Positions 1 to 7,499 are shown, counted from the stretch's first letter. The stretch is DNA of 11,085 bases from a bacterium (GCA_027294925.1 JAPULM010000399.1:1-11085), one strand, 5' to 3'. Notes: generated from the letters alone by a model not told the origin. Translations and numbers: made by a program.

Positions 1-969
1 CTGGGAACGGGTGAACGTGAGATGGTCTGGATTGCAGATACCTATAATATGTTGCACCCGACAGGACTCAACAATGTTGCTTGCGTGACGGGTAAACCGG
101 TTACCCAGGGTGGTATCCGTGGGCGTCTTGAAGCGACGGGGCATGGGGTCCAATATATGTTACGAGAATTCTTCAGCCATACGGATTTGGTCAAGGCCAC
201 TGGCCTTTCTAACGATCTGGCGGGCAAACGCGTGGTGGTGCAGGGATTGGGCAATGTGGGTAGTCATTTTGCCCGTCTTGTGCAGAAAGATGGTGCCATC
301 ATTGTCGGCATCGGGGAGTCGGATGGCACCCTTGCGGCGCCGGATGGGATGGATATCAACGCGGTTTTGCAGTGGCGTGACGAAACTGGCAGCGTGCGGG
401 ATTTTGCCGGCGCTACAACTCTGGCGCACAGCATGGATTGTCTGGAGCTCGATTGTGACATTCTGGTGCCGGCGGCGATTGAGAACCAGCTGACGGCTGA
501 CAACGCTGGACGCATTAAGGCGCCGTTGATCGTCGAAGCAGCCAATAGTCCTACCACGTCGGAGGCCGATGCAATTTTGCGTCAACGCGGCATCATCGTT
601 ATCCCTGATGTCTTTGCCAACGCCGGTGGGGTAACGGTCAGTTATTTCGAGTGGGTGAAGAATCTGTCACACATGCGCTACGGCCGTATGGCCAAACGTG
701 TTGGCATTCAAACCCAGCACCGCATGATTGCCGGGGTGGAAGAGATGACCGGCGGCACGTTTCCGGCTGCTTTAGGTGACGAGATTTTGCACGGTATCGA
801 TGAATCTGAACTGGTCAATTCGGGTCTTGAAGACACCATGAGTCAAGCGTTTCAGGAAATCACGGAGATCATGTATCAGCATCACACCGAGGACCTGCGC
901 ACCGCGGCGTTTATCTGCGGGCTGCGCAAAGTGATGACTGCTTATGAGCAACTTGGCATCTGGCCCTGA
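1..969 (+). CDS. gdhA: Glutamate dehydrogenase, C-terminal part (5' end outside window)
   Basis: Oxidative deamination of glutamate to 2-oxoglutarate (or the reverse) with NAD(P), in the cytoplasm. The frame is open from base 1, so the gene is cut by the window edge; 322 residues are visible and roughly 100 N-terminal residues, including the catalytic lysine region, are missing. Visible family marks are the TGKP...GG..GR.EATG.GV segment (about 88-160), which joins the substrate and cofactor domains, and a Rossmann loop GLGNVG encoded at 244-261. Later come the AAN segment (538-546), the FANAGGVTVSYFEW segment (613-654) and a C-terminal helix ending LGIWP before a TGA stop. This pattern fits glutamate dehydrogenase better than leucine or phenylalanine dehydrogenase, but substrate was not tested and the cofactor preference is not clear. 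The in-frame ATG at 22 is internal and is not the start. A 134-bp gap and a candidate promoter separate it from the aldolase gene. Confidence 0.9.
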   Translation: MGTGEREMVWIADTYNMLHPTGLNNVACVTGKPVTQGGIRGRLEATGHGVQYMLREFFSHTDLVKATGLSNDLAGKRVVVQGLGNVGSHFARLVQKDGAIIVGIGESDGTLAAPDGMDINAVLQWRDETGSVRDFAGATTLAHSMDCLELDCDILVPAAIENQLTADNAGRIKAPLIVEAANSPTTSEADAILRQRGIIVIPDVFANAGGVTVSYFEWVKNLSHMRYGRMAKRVGIQTQHRMIAGVEEMTGGTFPAALGDEILHGIDESELVNSGLEDTMSQAFQEITEIMYQHHTEDLRTAAFICGLRKVMTAYEQLGIWP

Positions 970-1000
970 CAAGCTGGGAGGCCCGCCTTTACCTTTTGGC

Positions 1001-1029
1001 TTGACGCTGCCTGGCGATCTACCTATGCT
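1001..1029 (+). promoter_or_regulatory. Candidate sigma-70 promoter for the aldolase gene
   Basis: A -35 box TTGACG (1001-1006) lies 17 bp upstream of a -10 box TATGCT (1024-1029), placing the transcript start near 1036 and leaving a leader of about 68 nt before the ATG at 1104. The same two hexamers with the same 17-bp spacing occur upstream of recQ, which raises confidence in both. An 8-bp direct repeat GCTGCCTG (1006-1013 and 1027-1034), 21 bp apart, overlaps the promoter and could be an operator; that part is inference. Confidence 0.5.
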
Positions 1030-1103
1030 GCCTGACCATGACGAGTTTTTCTGAGATGATCAAGCGGTTTGTTAAAAACGTGCACTGAGAGTGTCCTTAA
1101 TCT

Positions 1104-1877
1104 ATGCGAGAAAATCCATTAAAACAACTTCTCAATGCCAGCCAGGTGGCCCTCGGTGTGGGCATTCGCTATTTCCGCTCGTGGGAGATCGGTGCCATGA
1201 TGGCGTCGGCAGGGTTTGATTTTTTGTTTATCGACACCGAACATTCGGCGTATGGTCTGGAGACGGTTTCCGACTTGTGTCGGGCGGCGACAACGGCTGG
1301 GATTACGCCGTTGGTGCGGGTGCCGGAAATTCAATATTCGCTGTTGTCGCGCCCGCTTGATGTGGGCGCCATGGGTTTGGTCATTCCGCATGTCGACACG
1401 CGGGCGGAAGTCGAAACGATTGTGTCGTATACCAAATATGCTCCGTTGGGGAAGCGGGGTATGGTAGCGCAGATTCCGCACACCGATTTTACTGGCGTCG
1501 GGGTTGAGGAATACACCCAGTGGGCCAATTCTCAACTGATGACTATTATTATGATTGAGAGCGCCGAGGGGGTGGCGAATCTTGATAATATGTTGCAGGT
1601 AGAAGGCATCGATGTGGTGTTGGTGGGTAGTAATGACCTGTCCCAAGAGCTGGGAACGCCGGGCAATTACGAGGATGTGAAGATGGTGGAGTGCTATCAG
1701 CATGTGGTGGAAACGTGCCGTCGTTGGCGGGTTACGCCAGGGCTCGCCGGCGTTTCCGATCTACAACTGATACGCCACTGGCGGGATCAGGGGTTTCGTT
1801 TTCTCTATTGTGCGAGTGAGACCGGTTTGTTGGTGCAGGGTGGCAGACGGATGGTGACCGAAATGCGCTCTATTTAG
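1104..1877 (+). CDS. HpcH/HpaI family aldolase (class II, metal-dependent)
   Basis: A 257-residue protein of the HpcH/HpaI aldolase/citrate lyase superfamily, whose members cleave or form 4-hydroxy-2-oxoacids such as 4-hydroxy-2-oxoheptane-1,7-dioate to pyruvate plus an aldehyde. The active-site set known from E. coli HpaI is in place: base histidine H47 in DTEHSAY, arginine R72 in VRVP, and metal ligands E152 (MIESAEG) and D178 (GSNDLS). The length is usual for the family. The start at 1104 matches the typical MRENPLK beginning; the ribosome site is weak (GAGAG about 12 nt upstream). The natural substrate cannot be deduced: no homoprotocatechuate or other aromatic degradation genes lie beside it, and its neighbours are a glutamate dehydrogenase and, convergently, the SUF operon. 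It may act on small 2-keto-3-deoxy sugar acids or dicarboxylates. Its TAG stop is the first codon of a 39-bp repeat. Confidence 0.88.
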   Translation: MRENPLKQLLNASQVALGVGIRYFRSWEIGAMMASAGFDFLFIDTEHSAYGLETVSDLCRAATTAGITPLVRVPEIQYSLLSRPLDVGAMGLVIPHVDTRAEVETIVSYTKYAPLGKRGMVAQIPHTDFTGVGVEEYTQWANSQLMTIIMIESAEGVANLDNMLQVEGIDVVLVGSNDLSQELGTPGNYEDVKMVECYQHVVETCRRWRVTPGLAGVSDLQLIRHWRDQGFRFLYCASETGLLVQGGRRMVTEMRSI

Positions 1878-1913
1878 TCCTACGTCCCACCATCACCCTG
1901 CCGGTTTGGCAGG
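1875..1913 (+). repeat. Stop-codon-anchored 39-bp repeat, copy 1 (after the aldolase)
   Basis: This copy begins on the TAG stop of the aldolase gene and ends with a perfect 6-bp hairpin, CCTGCC-GGTTT-GGCAGG (1897-1913). It aligns without gaps to the copies at 4669-4631 (30 of 39 identical) and 3279-3241 (29 of 39). Its first half does not form the small GTAC-type stem seen in the other copies. It sits between convergent genes, where a terminator is expected, but no run of T follows the hairpin on either strand, so a classical intrinsic terminator is doubtful. Confidence 0.75.
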
Positions 1914-1938
1914 CGAGGGCATGGCTGTCCGCTTGTAC

Positions 1939-3183
1939 TCAGGTGCTAGACGGGGCGATGACGATGTCGAGGCGCTGGTGGGCTTCGCGTAAGGCGGCTT
2001 CCACGGCTTCCGGGGTGTCAGCGCGTGCAAAGAGAAAACCGAGATAGCGATCGCCTTCCGGTAGGGGCGTCACCTCTTGCCCGAGCGGCACAGTGATGTC
2101 GAGTTCCTCAATGTCTGGCGTGTTGCGGGCAGCTTCCTGGCCATGTACGGCTTGTAAGATGCCACGTTGCGGGATAGGCAACATCATCACACCAGAGGCA
2201 AGATGTTCTCGTGTGTGTTGCGTTGGATCAATACCAAGCGCCTGCTGCAAAATGAGTTCCTCCAGCGTCAAGCTGGGGCCAAAGCGTAGGGTGCGCGAGC
2301 ACAGACCGCCGATGGAGCGGGGCGCCACTTCCAGCACCCAGGCGTCAGCATTATATACGCGTAATTCCGCGTGTATGGGGCCTTCTCGTAGCCCCAGCGC
2401 TTCAGCCGCCTGAGCGCTGCGCGTGGCAATGGCCGTCTGCATGTCTGCAGGCAGACGCGATGGGGTGATATAAAGGGTCTCTTCGAAAAATGGGCCGTCA
2501 AGTGGGTCCGGCTTATCAAACAGCGCCAACACCTTGAGTTCGCCACCAATCAGGAGACCTTCGAGGGCGACTTCTTGGCCAGGAATAAATGTTTCAACCA
2601 GAATTTGATGCGCCAGGGCGCCGCCACGTTGTGCAATTTCAGGCGTGCATAACAACGCCCTGACACGTTCAAAAGCTGCCGTAAATTGTGCCGTATCGTT
2701 GGCGCGGATGACGCCACGACTAGCTGATAAGAAGAGGGGTTTGACAACGCAGGGGAAGCGGATTTCACCAGCGATAGAGAGCGCATCGGCGTCAATTGGA
2801 AAGCACCGGAAAGACGGCGAAGGCAGATCCGCCTGGGCTAGCATTTGGCGAGTGAGATACTTATTACGGGCGGCTGCCACTGCGTCAGAGGTGTTATGTG
2901 GTAAGTCCAGCAACTCAGATGCCATGGCAGCCAGCAAGGCGCCATCGTCATCGACAGCAATGATGGCGTCAAGCGGGTGTTGCTGGGCAAAGGCAACGAC
3001 CTTTTGTATCTCTTCCGCCGGCTGTAAAAAGTCCAGTGTCAGGGCGCGCCTCGGCGTTAATTCTGCGAGTACGTGTTGCTGGTCAGAGCCAATGACGGCA
3101 TCAATACCGAGGCGCTGTGCAGCTGCAAGAAAGTCATGGGCACGATATGTGGTCGTGGTCATCAACAGAAGCAGGCGCGGCAT
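1939..3183 (-). CDS. ATP-grasp domain protein, probable carboxylate-amine ligase
   Basis: A 414-residue ATP-grasp enzyme; such enzymes activate a carboxylate as an acyl phosphate and join it to an amine or thiol. The N-terminal pre-ATP-grasp domain starts LLLLMTTTTYRAHDF and is followed by the ATP-grasp core, with CVVKPL as the nucleotide-binding lysine strand. The metal-binding end reads HAELRV...VLEVAPRSIGG, in which the usual Asn after the second Glu is Ala, as tolerated in some relatives. The C-terminal GDRYLGFLFARADTPEAVEAAL segment is typical of L-amino-acid-ligase-like members. I chose the ATG at 3183: family homology begins there, and an upstream TTG (3261) would translate the intergenic 39-bp repeat. 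It is the last gene of the minus-strand series, 93 bp after nfuA, so cotranscription is likely but not certain. The substrate is unknown; a role in iron-sulfur metabolism is only suggested by position. Confidence 0.82.
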   Translation of the reverse strand: MPRLLLLMTTTTYRAHDFLAAAQRLGIDAVIGSDQQHVLAELTPRRALTLDFLQPAEEIQKVVAFAQQHPLDAIIAVDDDGALLAAMASELLDLPHNTSDAVAAARNKYLTRQMLAQADLPSPSFRCFPIDADALSIAGEIRFPCVVKPLFLSASRGVIRANDTAQFTAAFERVRALLCTPEIAQRGGALAHQILVETFIPGQEVALEGLLIGGELKVLALFDKPDPLDGPFFEETLYITPSRLPADMQTAIATRSAQAAEALGLREGPIHAELRVYNADAWVLEVAPRSIGGLCSRTLRFGPSLTLEELILQQALGIDPTQHTREHLASGVMMLPIPQRGILQAVHGQEAARNTPDIEELDITVPLGQEVTPLPEGDRYLGFLFARADTPEAVEAALREAHQRLDIVIAPSST

Positions 3184-3240
3184 ATCATACTCAAAAAAGC
3201 ACGGGGATATCGTGACGCCTTTGCAAATAAAGACGTCTTC

Positions 3241-3279
3241 CCTGCCAAACTGGCGGGGCAATTGCGGTGCGCAGCACTA
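3241..3279 (-). repeat. Stop-codon-anchored 39-bp repeat, copy 2 (after nfuA)
   Basis: On the minus strand this copy starts at the TAG stop of nfuA (3279-3277) and ends in GGCAGG at 3241. It is 30 of 39 identical to the sufD copy and 29 of 39 to the aldolase copy, without gaps. Its first half can form GTGC-TGC-GCAC, a 4-bp stem. The terminal stem has one C-A mismatch and otherwise pairs. It fills much of the space before the ATP-grasp gene and argues against the TTG start at 3261. Confidence 0.75.
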
Positions 3280-3861
3280 ACCCTTGGCCGGCTGATAATA
3301 GGGATTGTTGCCTGACGCGTGGTCGGTGGAGTCTATCACCCCGGTGATTTCAGGAACGGCTTCCTTGAGCATCGCTTCAATACCTTGCCGTAAGGTGACG
3401 TCTACCATGCCACACCCCTGGCAGCCGCCACCCAGGCGGACGTATGCGACGCCTTCCTGAATATCCAACAGGTCCACCATGCCACCATGCGAGGCCAGGT
3501 TGGGATTGATCTGGGAATCAATTATTTCCTGAACTCGAAGGGCGACAGAGTCGGCCCAGAGCGGATTCGGGTTCTCGATCTTGAAACCACTGCCATTTAG
3601 CCCATCGCTGATGTAGTCGATGGTGGCGCCTTCCATATTCGGTGCGCTTTGCGCGTCAATGAATATTTTGAATGAGTCACTATCCACTGCCACATCGTCG
3701 TCGTTCTCTTGCCCCTCATCAATGAGGTTCATGGAGTAGCGAAAGTCGCCTGCGCTGCGGCCGCTAATGCCGATGCGCAAATGGCCACTTTGACGGTTTT
3801 GGGTCTCTATAATGGATGTGATTTGTTTCTTGGCGGACTCGGTGACGGTGACAGTAAGCAT
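3277..3861 (-). CDS. nfuA: NfuA-type iron-sulfur cluster carrier (degenerate A-type plus Nfu domain)
   Basis: A 194-residue cluster-carrier protein that receives [4Fe-4S] clusters from SUF or ISC scaffolds and hands them to target enzymes. Residues about 1-105 resemble an A-type (IscA-like) domain (NGSGFKIENPNP) but contain no cysteine, so this half should serve in protein docking and not cluster binding, as in E. coli NfuA. Residues about 110-180 are the Nfu domain, with the cluster-binding pair C147-Q-G-C150 in GGGCQGCGMVDVTLR; the cluster forms between two subunits. The C-terminus ending NPYYQPAKG is a conserved tail in this family as I recall it. The start has an excellent ribosome site, AAGGAGGT, 5 nt before the ATG. 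It lies 75 bp after sufT and is followed by a 39-bp repeat that begins at its TAG stop. Confidence 0.9.
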   Translation of the reverse strand: MLTVTVTESAKKQITSIIETQNRQSGHLRIGISGRSAGDFRYSMNLIDEGQENDDDVAVDSDSFKIFIDAQSAPNMEGATIDYISDGLNGSGFKIENPNPLWADSVALRVQEIIDSQINPNLASHGGMVDLLDIQEGVAYVRLGGGCQGCGMVDVTLRQGIEAMLKEAVPEITGVIDSTDHASGNNPYYQPAKG

Positions 3862-3936
3862 AAATACCTCCTTGATGTCATGCAGTAGATGGGTACGTCA
3901 GGTGATAATTCTATCGCGTTGGTGCGTCCCCGGCGC

Positions 3937-4236
3937 TTAAAAAATCCCCAGCTGATCTCGTGCTTCTTCAGATAGCATATCCGGACTCCACGGCGGCGAC
4001 CAGACGACTTTAATATCAACGTTCTCGACGTCGTCTAAACCTTTGACGGTACTGTCAATCTCTCCCAAAATTTGAGGCCCGGCGGGACAGCCGGGGCTGG
4101 TCAGGGTCATCGTGATGCCGACGTTATCACCGTCAATTGCCAGACTGTAGATCAGTCCCATATCGACGATATTGATACCCACTTCGGGGTCGTGAACTTG
4201 TTTCAAGGCATCGTAAACGGTTGTTTCGTCAGGCAT
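3937..4236 (-). CDS. sufT: SufT / MIP18-family (DUF59) iron-sulfur maturation factor
   Basis: A 99-residue single-domain MIP18/DUF59 protein. Relatives (SufT, PaaD N-terminal half, eukaryotic CIA2) help deliver iron-sulfur clusters to target proteins in the cytoplasm. The family marks are all visible: HDPE at residues 15-18, the VDMGLIY strand at 24-30, and the conserved reactive cysteine C50 in TLTSPGCPAG. The length is normal for a SufT without extra domains. The ribosome site GGAGAGG lies about 7 nt before the ATG. It sits 20 bp after the Rieske gene, so the two are almost certainly cotranscribed and possibly translationally coupled. In many bacteria sufT is a member of the suf operon, which agrees with its position here. 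Confidence 0.9.
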   Translation of the reverse strand: MPDETTVYDALKQVHDPEVGINIVDMGLIYSLAIDGDNVGITMTLTSPGCPAGPQILGEIDSTVKGLDDVENVDIKVVWSPPWSPDMLSEEARDQLGIF

Positions 4237-4256
4237 GGATACGCCTCTCCAAGGTT

Positions 4257-4571
4257 TTAGAGGTCGACTTCCACGAGGATGTCATCACCCTCGATCTTTA
4301 CCGGATAACAGTCCACCGGCTCGAACGCCGGCATACACAATGCCGCGCCGGTCTTGACGTTAAAACGTGCGCCGTGTCGCGGGCAGGAGATTTCCTCGCC
4401 GGCAAACTTGCCGTGCGCCAGGGGGGCGCCATCGTGGGTGCAGATATCTTCAATGGCATAATATTCCCCCTCAACATTAAACAGGGCCACTTCCAATCCA
4501 TCCAGGTCAATCTGTTTCTTTTCACCAGGCGATAGTTCATTTGCGTCTGCCACTTTTACCCACTCTGCCAT
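4257..4571 (-). CDS. Rieske [2Fe-2S] ferredoxin-like protein
   Basis: A 104-residue soluble Rieske protein with no signal peptide or membrane segment, so cytoplasmic. The cluster ligands are C44-T-H46 and C63-P-R-H66, in the order and spacing of Rieske ferredoxins that serve as electron carriers for non-heme oxygenases. No oxygenase subunit is nearby; the gene instead lies between sufD and sufT. Its likely role is electron supply during cluster assembly or repair, or it may simply be an iron-sulfur protein kept with its own assembly machinery; this is inference. I chose the ATG at 4571 because the ribosome site GAGGAGGA sits about 11 nt upstream; the upstream ATG at 4592 overlaps that site and is unlikely to be used. 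A 95-bp space holding repeat copy 3 separates it from sufD. Confidence 0.88.
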   Translation of the reverse strand: MAEWVKVADANELSPGEKKQIDLDGLEVALFNVEGEYYAIEDICTHDGAPLAHGKFAGEEISCPRHGARFNVKTGAALCMPAFEPVDCYPVKIEGDDILVEVDL

Positions 4572-4630
4572 CGTTGCTCGCGTCCTCCTCATGATGGTTT
4601 GTTGGTCAGCAAAACAATAACATATCCCAC

Positions 4631-4669
4631 CCTGCCAGAGCGGCAGGATAATAGCGGTACGCAGTACTA
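4631..4669 (-). repeat. Stop-codon-anchored 39-bp repeat, copy 3 (after sufD)
   Basis: On the minus strand it begins at the TAG stop of sufD (4669-4667). It can fold into a first stem, GTAC-TGC-GTAC, and a second perfect stem, CCTGCC-GCTCT-GGCAGG (4647-4631). Compared with copy 2, the third base pair of the first stem changes from G-C to A-T while pairing is kept. It lies inside the operon, between sufD and the Rieske gene, so if it stops or slows transcription it would do so only partly. Confidence 0.78.
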
Positions 4670-6007
4670 GATGCGGTCATAGAGGGCCAGACGAAGTTTT
4701 TCCTGCACGCCTTCCACCGGGAACTCGGTGATTACGGTTTCAAAAAAACCCTGTACGATCATACGTTGAGCTTCTTGGTAGGATAGCCCTCGGCTCATCA
4801 GATAGAAGACCTGTTCGTCGTCAATGCGGCCGGTTGTCGAACCGTGTTTACAGCGCACATCATCCGCCTCAATTTCTAGAATCGGCAAGGCGTCAGCCCG
4901 TGTCTTCTGACTCAACAACAAACTATGGTTGGCCTGATAGGCATTGGTCTGTTGGGCTGCCGGTTGGATCCGGATAATACCGCGGAACACAGTCCGGGAA
5001 CGGTCTAGTAACGCACTCTTGAAGACCAAATTGCTCTCGGTATGGGGCGCCAGATGATCCTGGCAGGTCTGATAATCCAGATGTTGCCGGCGGTCTGTGA
5101 GCGTCAGCCCAAAGAGGCGCGAACTGCTGCCAGGCTCACGCAGTTCGACCCCCAGAGAGGACCAATGCAAGCGGCTACCCAGGCCGGCCACGGCCCAGTG
5201 TAGGTGACTATCGGCTGCTAGCACGGCGCGTTGGTTGGCAAACCCCCACAGGCGGCGGCTCCAGTTCTGCAATTGCAGATAGGTCACATGAGCACCGGCT
5301 TTGAGGTGAAGCTCGACCACGCCGTTGTGCAGGCCGGTCAGCGCTGGACTACTTGACAGCTGCTCATCAATCAGCGTGACCTGGCTCTGTTCCCCGGCCA
5401 CCAATAAGGTGTGTGGCTGTACCATACCGGCTTCTGTCGCGTGTGCGGTCAGCGCTTGCAACGGTAAGGTCACCGCGATGCCGCGCGGTACATACAGAAA
5501 GACACCACCATTCCACAAAGCGCCATGCAGGGCGGTGAATTTGTTGGTATCCGTTGTCACAGCCGTTGTCATAAAGTGAGGCTGTACCAACTCGGCATGC
5601 TGTCGGACGGCTGTATCCAGATCACAAAACACCACACCTTGTTGTTGTAGCTCTGCCTCGAGAGCACACCAAATGGGGGTGCCGTCCTGATGCATAACGC
5701 GGCCACCGACGGTGGTTTCCGGCAAGGTCATCTGTTGGGACAGAACCTCCGGAAGCTCACGGGGGTGTTGTACCGCTTGCGCCTGCGGTGGCAACGGTAC
5801 ATAGGCGTCAAGATGCAACCCGCGGATATCGGTACGCCGCCATGCTTCTTCCGTGCCGCTCGGCATCGACAGCGTTTGACTTAAGGCCCATGATGCCAGC
5901 CGTTTGTCACGCATCCATGCCGGTTCCTGCTTGACGGCGCTGAGCGCTTCTACGGTGTCGGCGCTCAGCCCTTGAATTGTTGCCGCTTTGCTATCAACGG
6001 TCACCAT
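4667..6007 (-). CDS. sufD: SufD, SufBC2D scaffold subunit
   Basis: A 446-residue SufD, partner of SufB in the SufBC2D scaffold on which iron-sulfur clusters are built. The long parallel beta-helix core is recognisable from the WNGGVFLYVPRG and TAHATEAGMVQPHTLLV segments. The C-terminal signature reads ADDVRCKHGSTTGRIDDEQ; it contains C386 and H388, the latter matching the histidine of E. coli SufD (H360) that takes part in cluster formation at the SufB-SufD interface. Next comes [21 protein letters not shown], which is shared with SufB. SufD, not SufB, is indicated by the CKHG motif and by the divergent N-terminal helical domain. The ribosome site AAGGAAAC lies 5 nt before the ATG, and sufB ends 29 bp upstream. 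Its TAG stop opens repeat copy 3. Confidence 0.93.
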   Translation of the reverse strand: MVTVDSKAATIQGLSADTVEALSAVKQEPAWMRDKRLASWALSQTLSMPSGTEEAWRRTDIRGLHLDAYVPLPPQAQAVQHPRELPEVLSQQMTLPETTVGGRVMHQDGTPIWCALEAELQQQGVVFCDLDTAVRQHAELVQPHFMTTAVTTDTNKFTALHGALWNGGVFLYVPRGIAVTLPLQALTAHATEAGMVQPHTLLVAGEQSQVTLIDEQLSSSPALTGLHNGVVELHLKAGAHVTYLQLQNWSRRLWGFANQRAVLAADSHLHWAVAGLGSRLHWSSLGVELREPGSSSRLFGLTLTDRRQHLDYQTCQDHLAPHTESNLVFKSALLDRSRTVFRGIIRIQPAAQQTNAYQANHSLLLSQKTRADALPILEIEADDVRCKHGSTTGRIDDEQVFYLMSRGLSYQEAQRMIVQGFFETVITEFPVEGVQEKLRLALYDRI

Positions 6008-6020
6008 GTTTCCTTTCCAC

Positions 6021-6039
6021 TGGCGTACGGCAGCACTTA
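6021..6039 (-). repeat. Possible partial copy of the 39-bp repeat (after sufB)
   Basis: Starting on the sufB stop (TAA here), the minus strand reads AGTGCTGC followed by CGTACGCC. This resembles the first 16 bases of the repeat with single-base insertions. It can form GTGC-TGCC-GTAC, keeping the first hairpin through a G-T wobble. The second hairpin is absent, and the ribosome site of sufD follows. The segment is short, so chance resemblance is possible. Confidence 0.35.
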
Positions 6040-7455
6040 GCCGACAGAGCCTTCCATCTGCAATTCGATCAGGCGGTTCATTTCAATGGCATATTCCATC
6101 GGTAGCTCTTTGACCAACGGTTCGATAAAACCATTAACGATCATGGTGGATGCTTCGCTCTCCGAAAGGCCACGACTCATCAGGTAAAAGAGTTGTTCTT
6201 CCTGGATACGGCTAACCGACGCCTCGTGAGCGATATTGACATCGGCTTCGTCAACTTCCATTACCGGATACGTGTCCGAGCGCGAATCTTCGTCGAGGAT
6301 CAAGGCGTCACACACCACCTTGGAGCGTGTCCCTGTTGCGCCCTCGGCCACCTTGACAAGGCCGCGATAGGTGCTGTGGCCACCGTCTTTGCTGATTGAC
6401 TTGGCGGTAATAATCGACGATGTATTCGGCGCCGCATGGACAACCTTGGCGCCGGCGTCTTGATGTTGTCCATGGCCGGCAAAAGCAATGGATAAAATTT
6501 CACCATGGGCGCCTTCTTCCATCAGATAGACCGACGGATATTTCATCGTCAAGCGGCTGCCCAGATTGCCGTCGACCCATTCCATGGTGGCGTTAGCATA
6601 CGCCATGGCGCGTTTGGTCACCAGGTTGTAAATGTTGTCGGACCAGTTCTGAATCGTCGTGTAGCGTACCCGAGAGCCAGGTTTGCAGATAATTTCAACC
6701 ACCGCACTGTGCAGCGATGCACTGGAGTAGGTGGGGGCGGTACAGCCTTCCACGTAATGGATCTGGGCGCCCTCATCGACAATAATCAGGGTGCGTTCAA
6801 ACTGCCCCATGTTTTCACTGTTGATGCGGAAGTAGGCTTGTAATGGCACCTCGACTTTAACGCCGGGAGGCACATAGATAAAACTGCCGCCACTCCACAC
6901 CGCCGTATTCAGGGCGGCAAACTTGTTATCCTCCGGCGGAATGATGGTGCCAAAATATTGGCGCATCAAGTCCGGATACTCCTGCAACGCCTGGTCCGGT
7001 GAGACGAAGATGACGCCGACTTTTTCCAACTCTTCTTTGATACTATGGTACACCACTTCCGAATCGTATTGCGCCCCCACACCAGCCAAAAATTTGCGTT
7101 CGGCTTCGGGGATGCCAAGGCGGTCAAAGGTGTTTTTGATGTCATCCGGCACGTCGTCCCAGGTGCGTCCCTCACCGTCTGTCGGTTTGACGTAATAATA
7201 GATGTCGTCAAAGTTAATGCCATCCAGCTCCCCACCCCATTGCGGCATTGGTTTCTGGAAGAAAATTTCCAGTGCGTGCAGGCGGATATCGAGCATCCAA
7301 TCGGGTTCACCCTTCATTTCTGAAATCTGGGTGACGATGTCTCGATCGATTCCCTTTTTGACTCGAAAGACGGAATGATCCGGATCATGAAAACCGAATT
7401 GATAATCACTTTTAAGAGCTGCAACCTCTGCCCGTTCTTCGATAGCATTCGCCAT
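6037..7455 (-). CDS. sufB: SufB, SufBC2D scaffold subunit
   Basis: A 472-residue SufB, the core scaffold protein for cluster assembly in complex with SufC and SufD. Family marks are YYYVKPT, the [22 protein letters not shown] strand-turn, [19 protein letters not shown], and the C-terminal [23 protein letters not shown] and [13 protein letters not shown] ends. The glutamate in HEAS corresponds to E. coli E434. The cysteine E. coli uses as sulfur acceptor (C405) is not conserved: the aligned segment reads [10 protein letters not shown] recall the same absence in actinobacterial and Bacillus SufB, so it is a subtype trait and not a defect. I chose the ATG at 7455 because GAGGAGA lies 6-7 nt upstream; an earlier ATG at 7470 overlaps that ribosome site. 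Gaps are 44 bp from sufC and 29 bp to sufD. Confidence 0.95.
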   Translation of the reverse strand: MANAIEERAEVAALKSDYQFGFHDPDHSVFRVKKGIDRDIVTQISEMKGEPDWMLDIRLHALEIFFQKPMPQWGGELDGINFDDIYYYVKPTDGEGRTWDDVPDDIKNTFDRLGIPEAERKFLAGVGAQYDSEVVYHSIKEELEKVGVIFVSPDQALQEYPDLMRQYFGTIIPPEDNKFAALNTAVWSGGSFIYVPPGVKVEVPLQAYFRINSENMGQFERTLIIVDEGAQIHYVEGCTAPTYSSASLHSAVVEIICKPGSRVRYTTIQNWSDNIYNLVTKRAMAYANATMEWVDGNLGSRLTMKYPSVYLMEEGAHGEILSIAFAGHGQHQDAGAKVVHAAPNTSSIITAKSISKDGGHSTYRGLVKVAEGATGTRSKVVCDALILDEDSRSDTYPVMEVDEADVNIAHEASVSRIQEEQLFYLMSRGLSESEASTMIVNGFIEPLVKELPMEYAIEMNRLIELQMEGSVG

Positions 7456-7499
7456 TAGATTTCTCCTCATATCTATTTCTATATCGCTAAAACTGCTTG

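Noticed and set aside
970..1000. Intrinsic terminator after the glutamate dehydrogenase (AGGCCCGCCT then T-rich)
   Set aside because: The dyad leaves a loop of only two bases, or a stem of about three to four pairs with a tiny loop, and the T-rich stretch is interrupted; too weak to call.
1119..1703. A 194-codon minus-strand ORF opposite the aldolase
   Set aside because: The aldolase frame holds all catalytic residues; the antisense frame is rich in His, Arg and Gln with no known motif.
1897..1913. A bidirectional intrinsic terminator between the convergent genes
   Set aside because: The hairpin is real but short (6 bp) and no T-run follows on either strand; the same hairpin also occurs inside the suf operon after sufD, where full termination is not expected.
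3184..3261. N-terminal extension of the ATP-grasp protein from a TTG codon at 3261
   Set aside because: The extension translates the 39-bp repeat found in two other intergenic spaces, there is no Shine-Dalgarno sequence, and family homology starts at the ATG at 3183.
2645..3280. A 211-codon plus-strand ORF opposite the ATP-grasp gene
   Set aside because: It is fully antisense to a gene with clear family motifs, has no recognisable domain or ribosome site, and has a composition rich in Ser, Ala, Lys and Arg as expected of an antisense shadow.
3869..3900. A diverged repeat copy between sufT and nfuA (minus strand ACGTACCC...CTGC)
   Set aside because: Matching needs several gaps, there is no GGCAGG end or hairpin, and it is not placed at the sufT stop.
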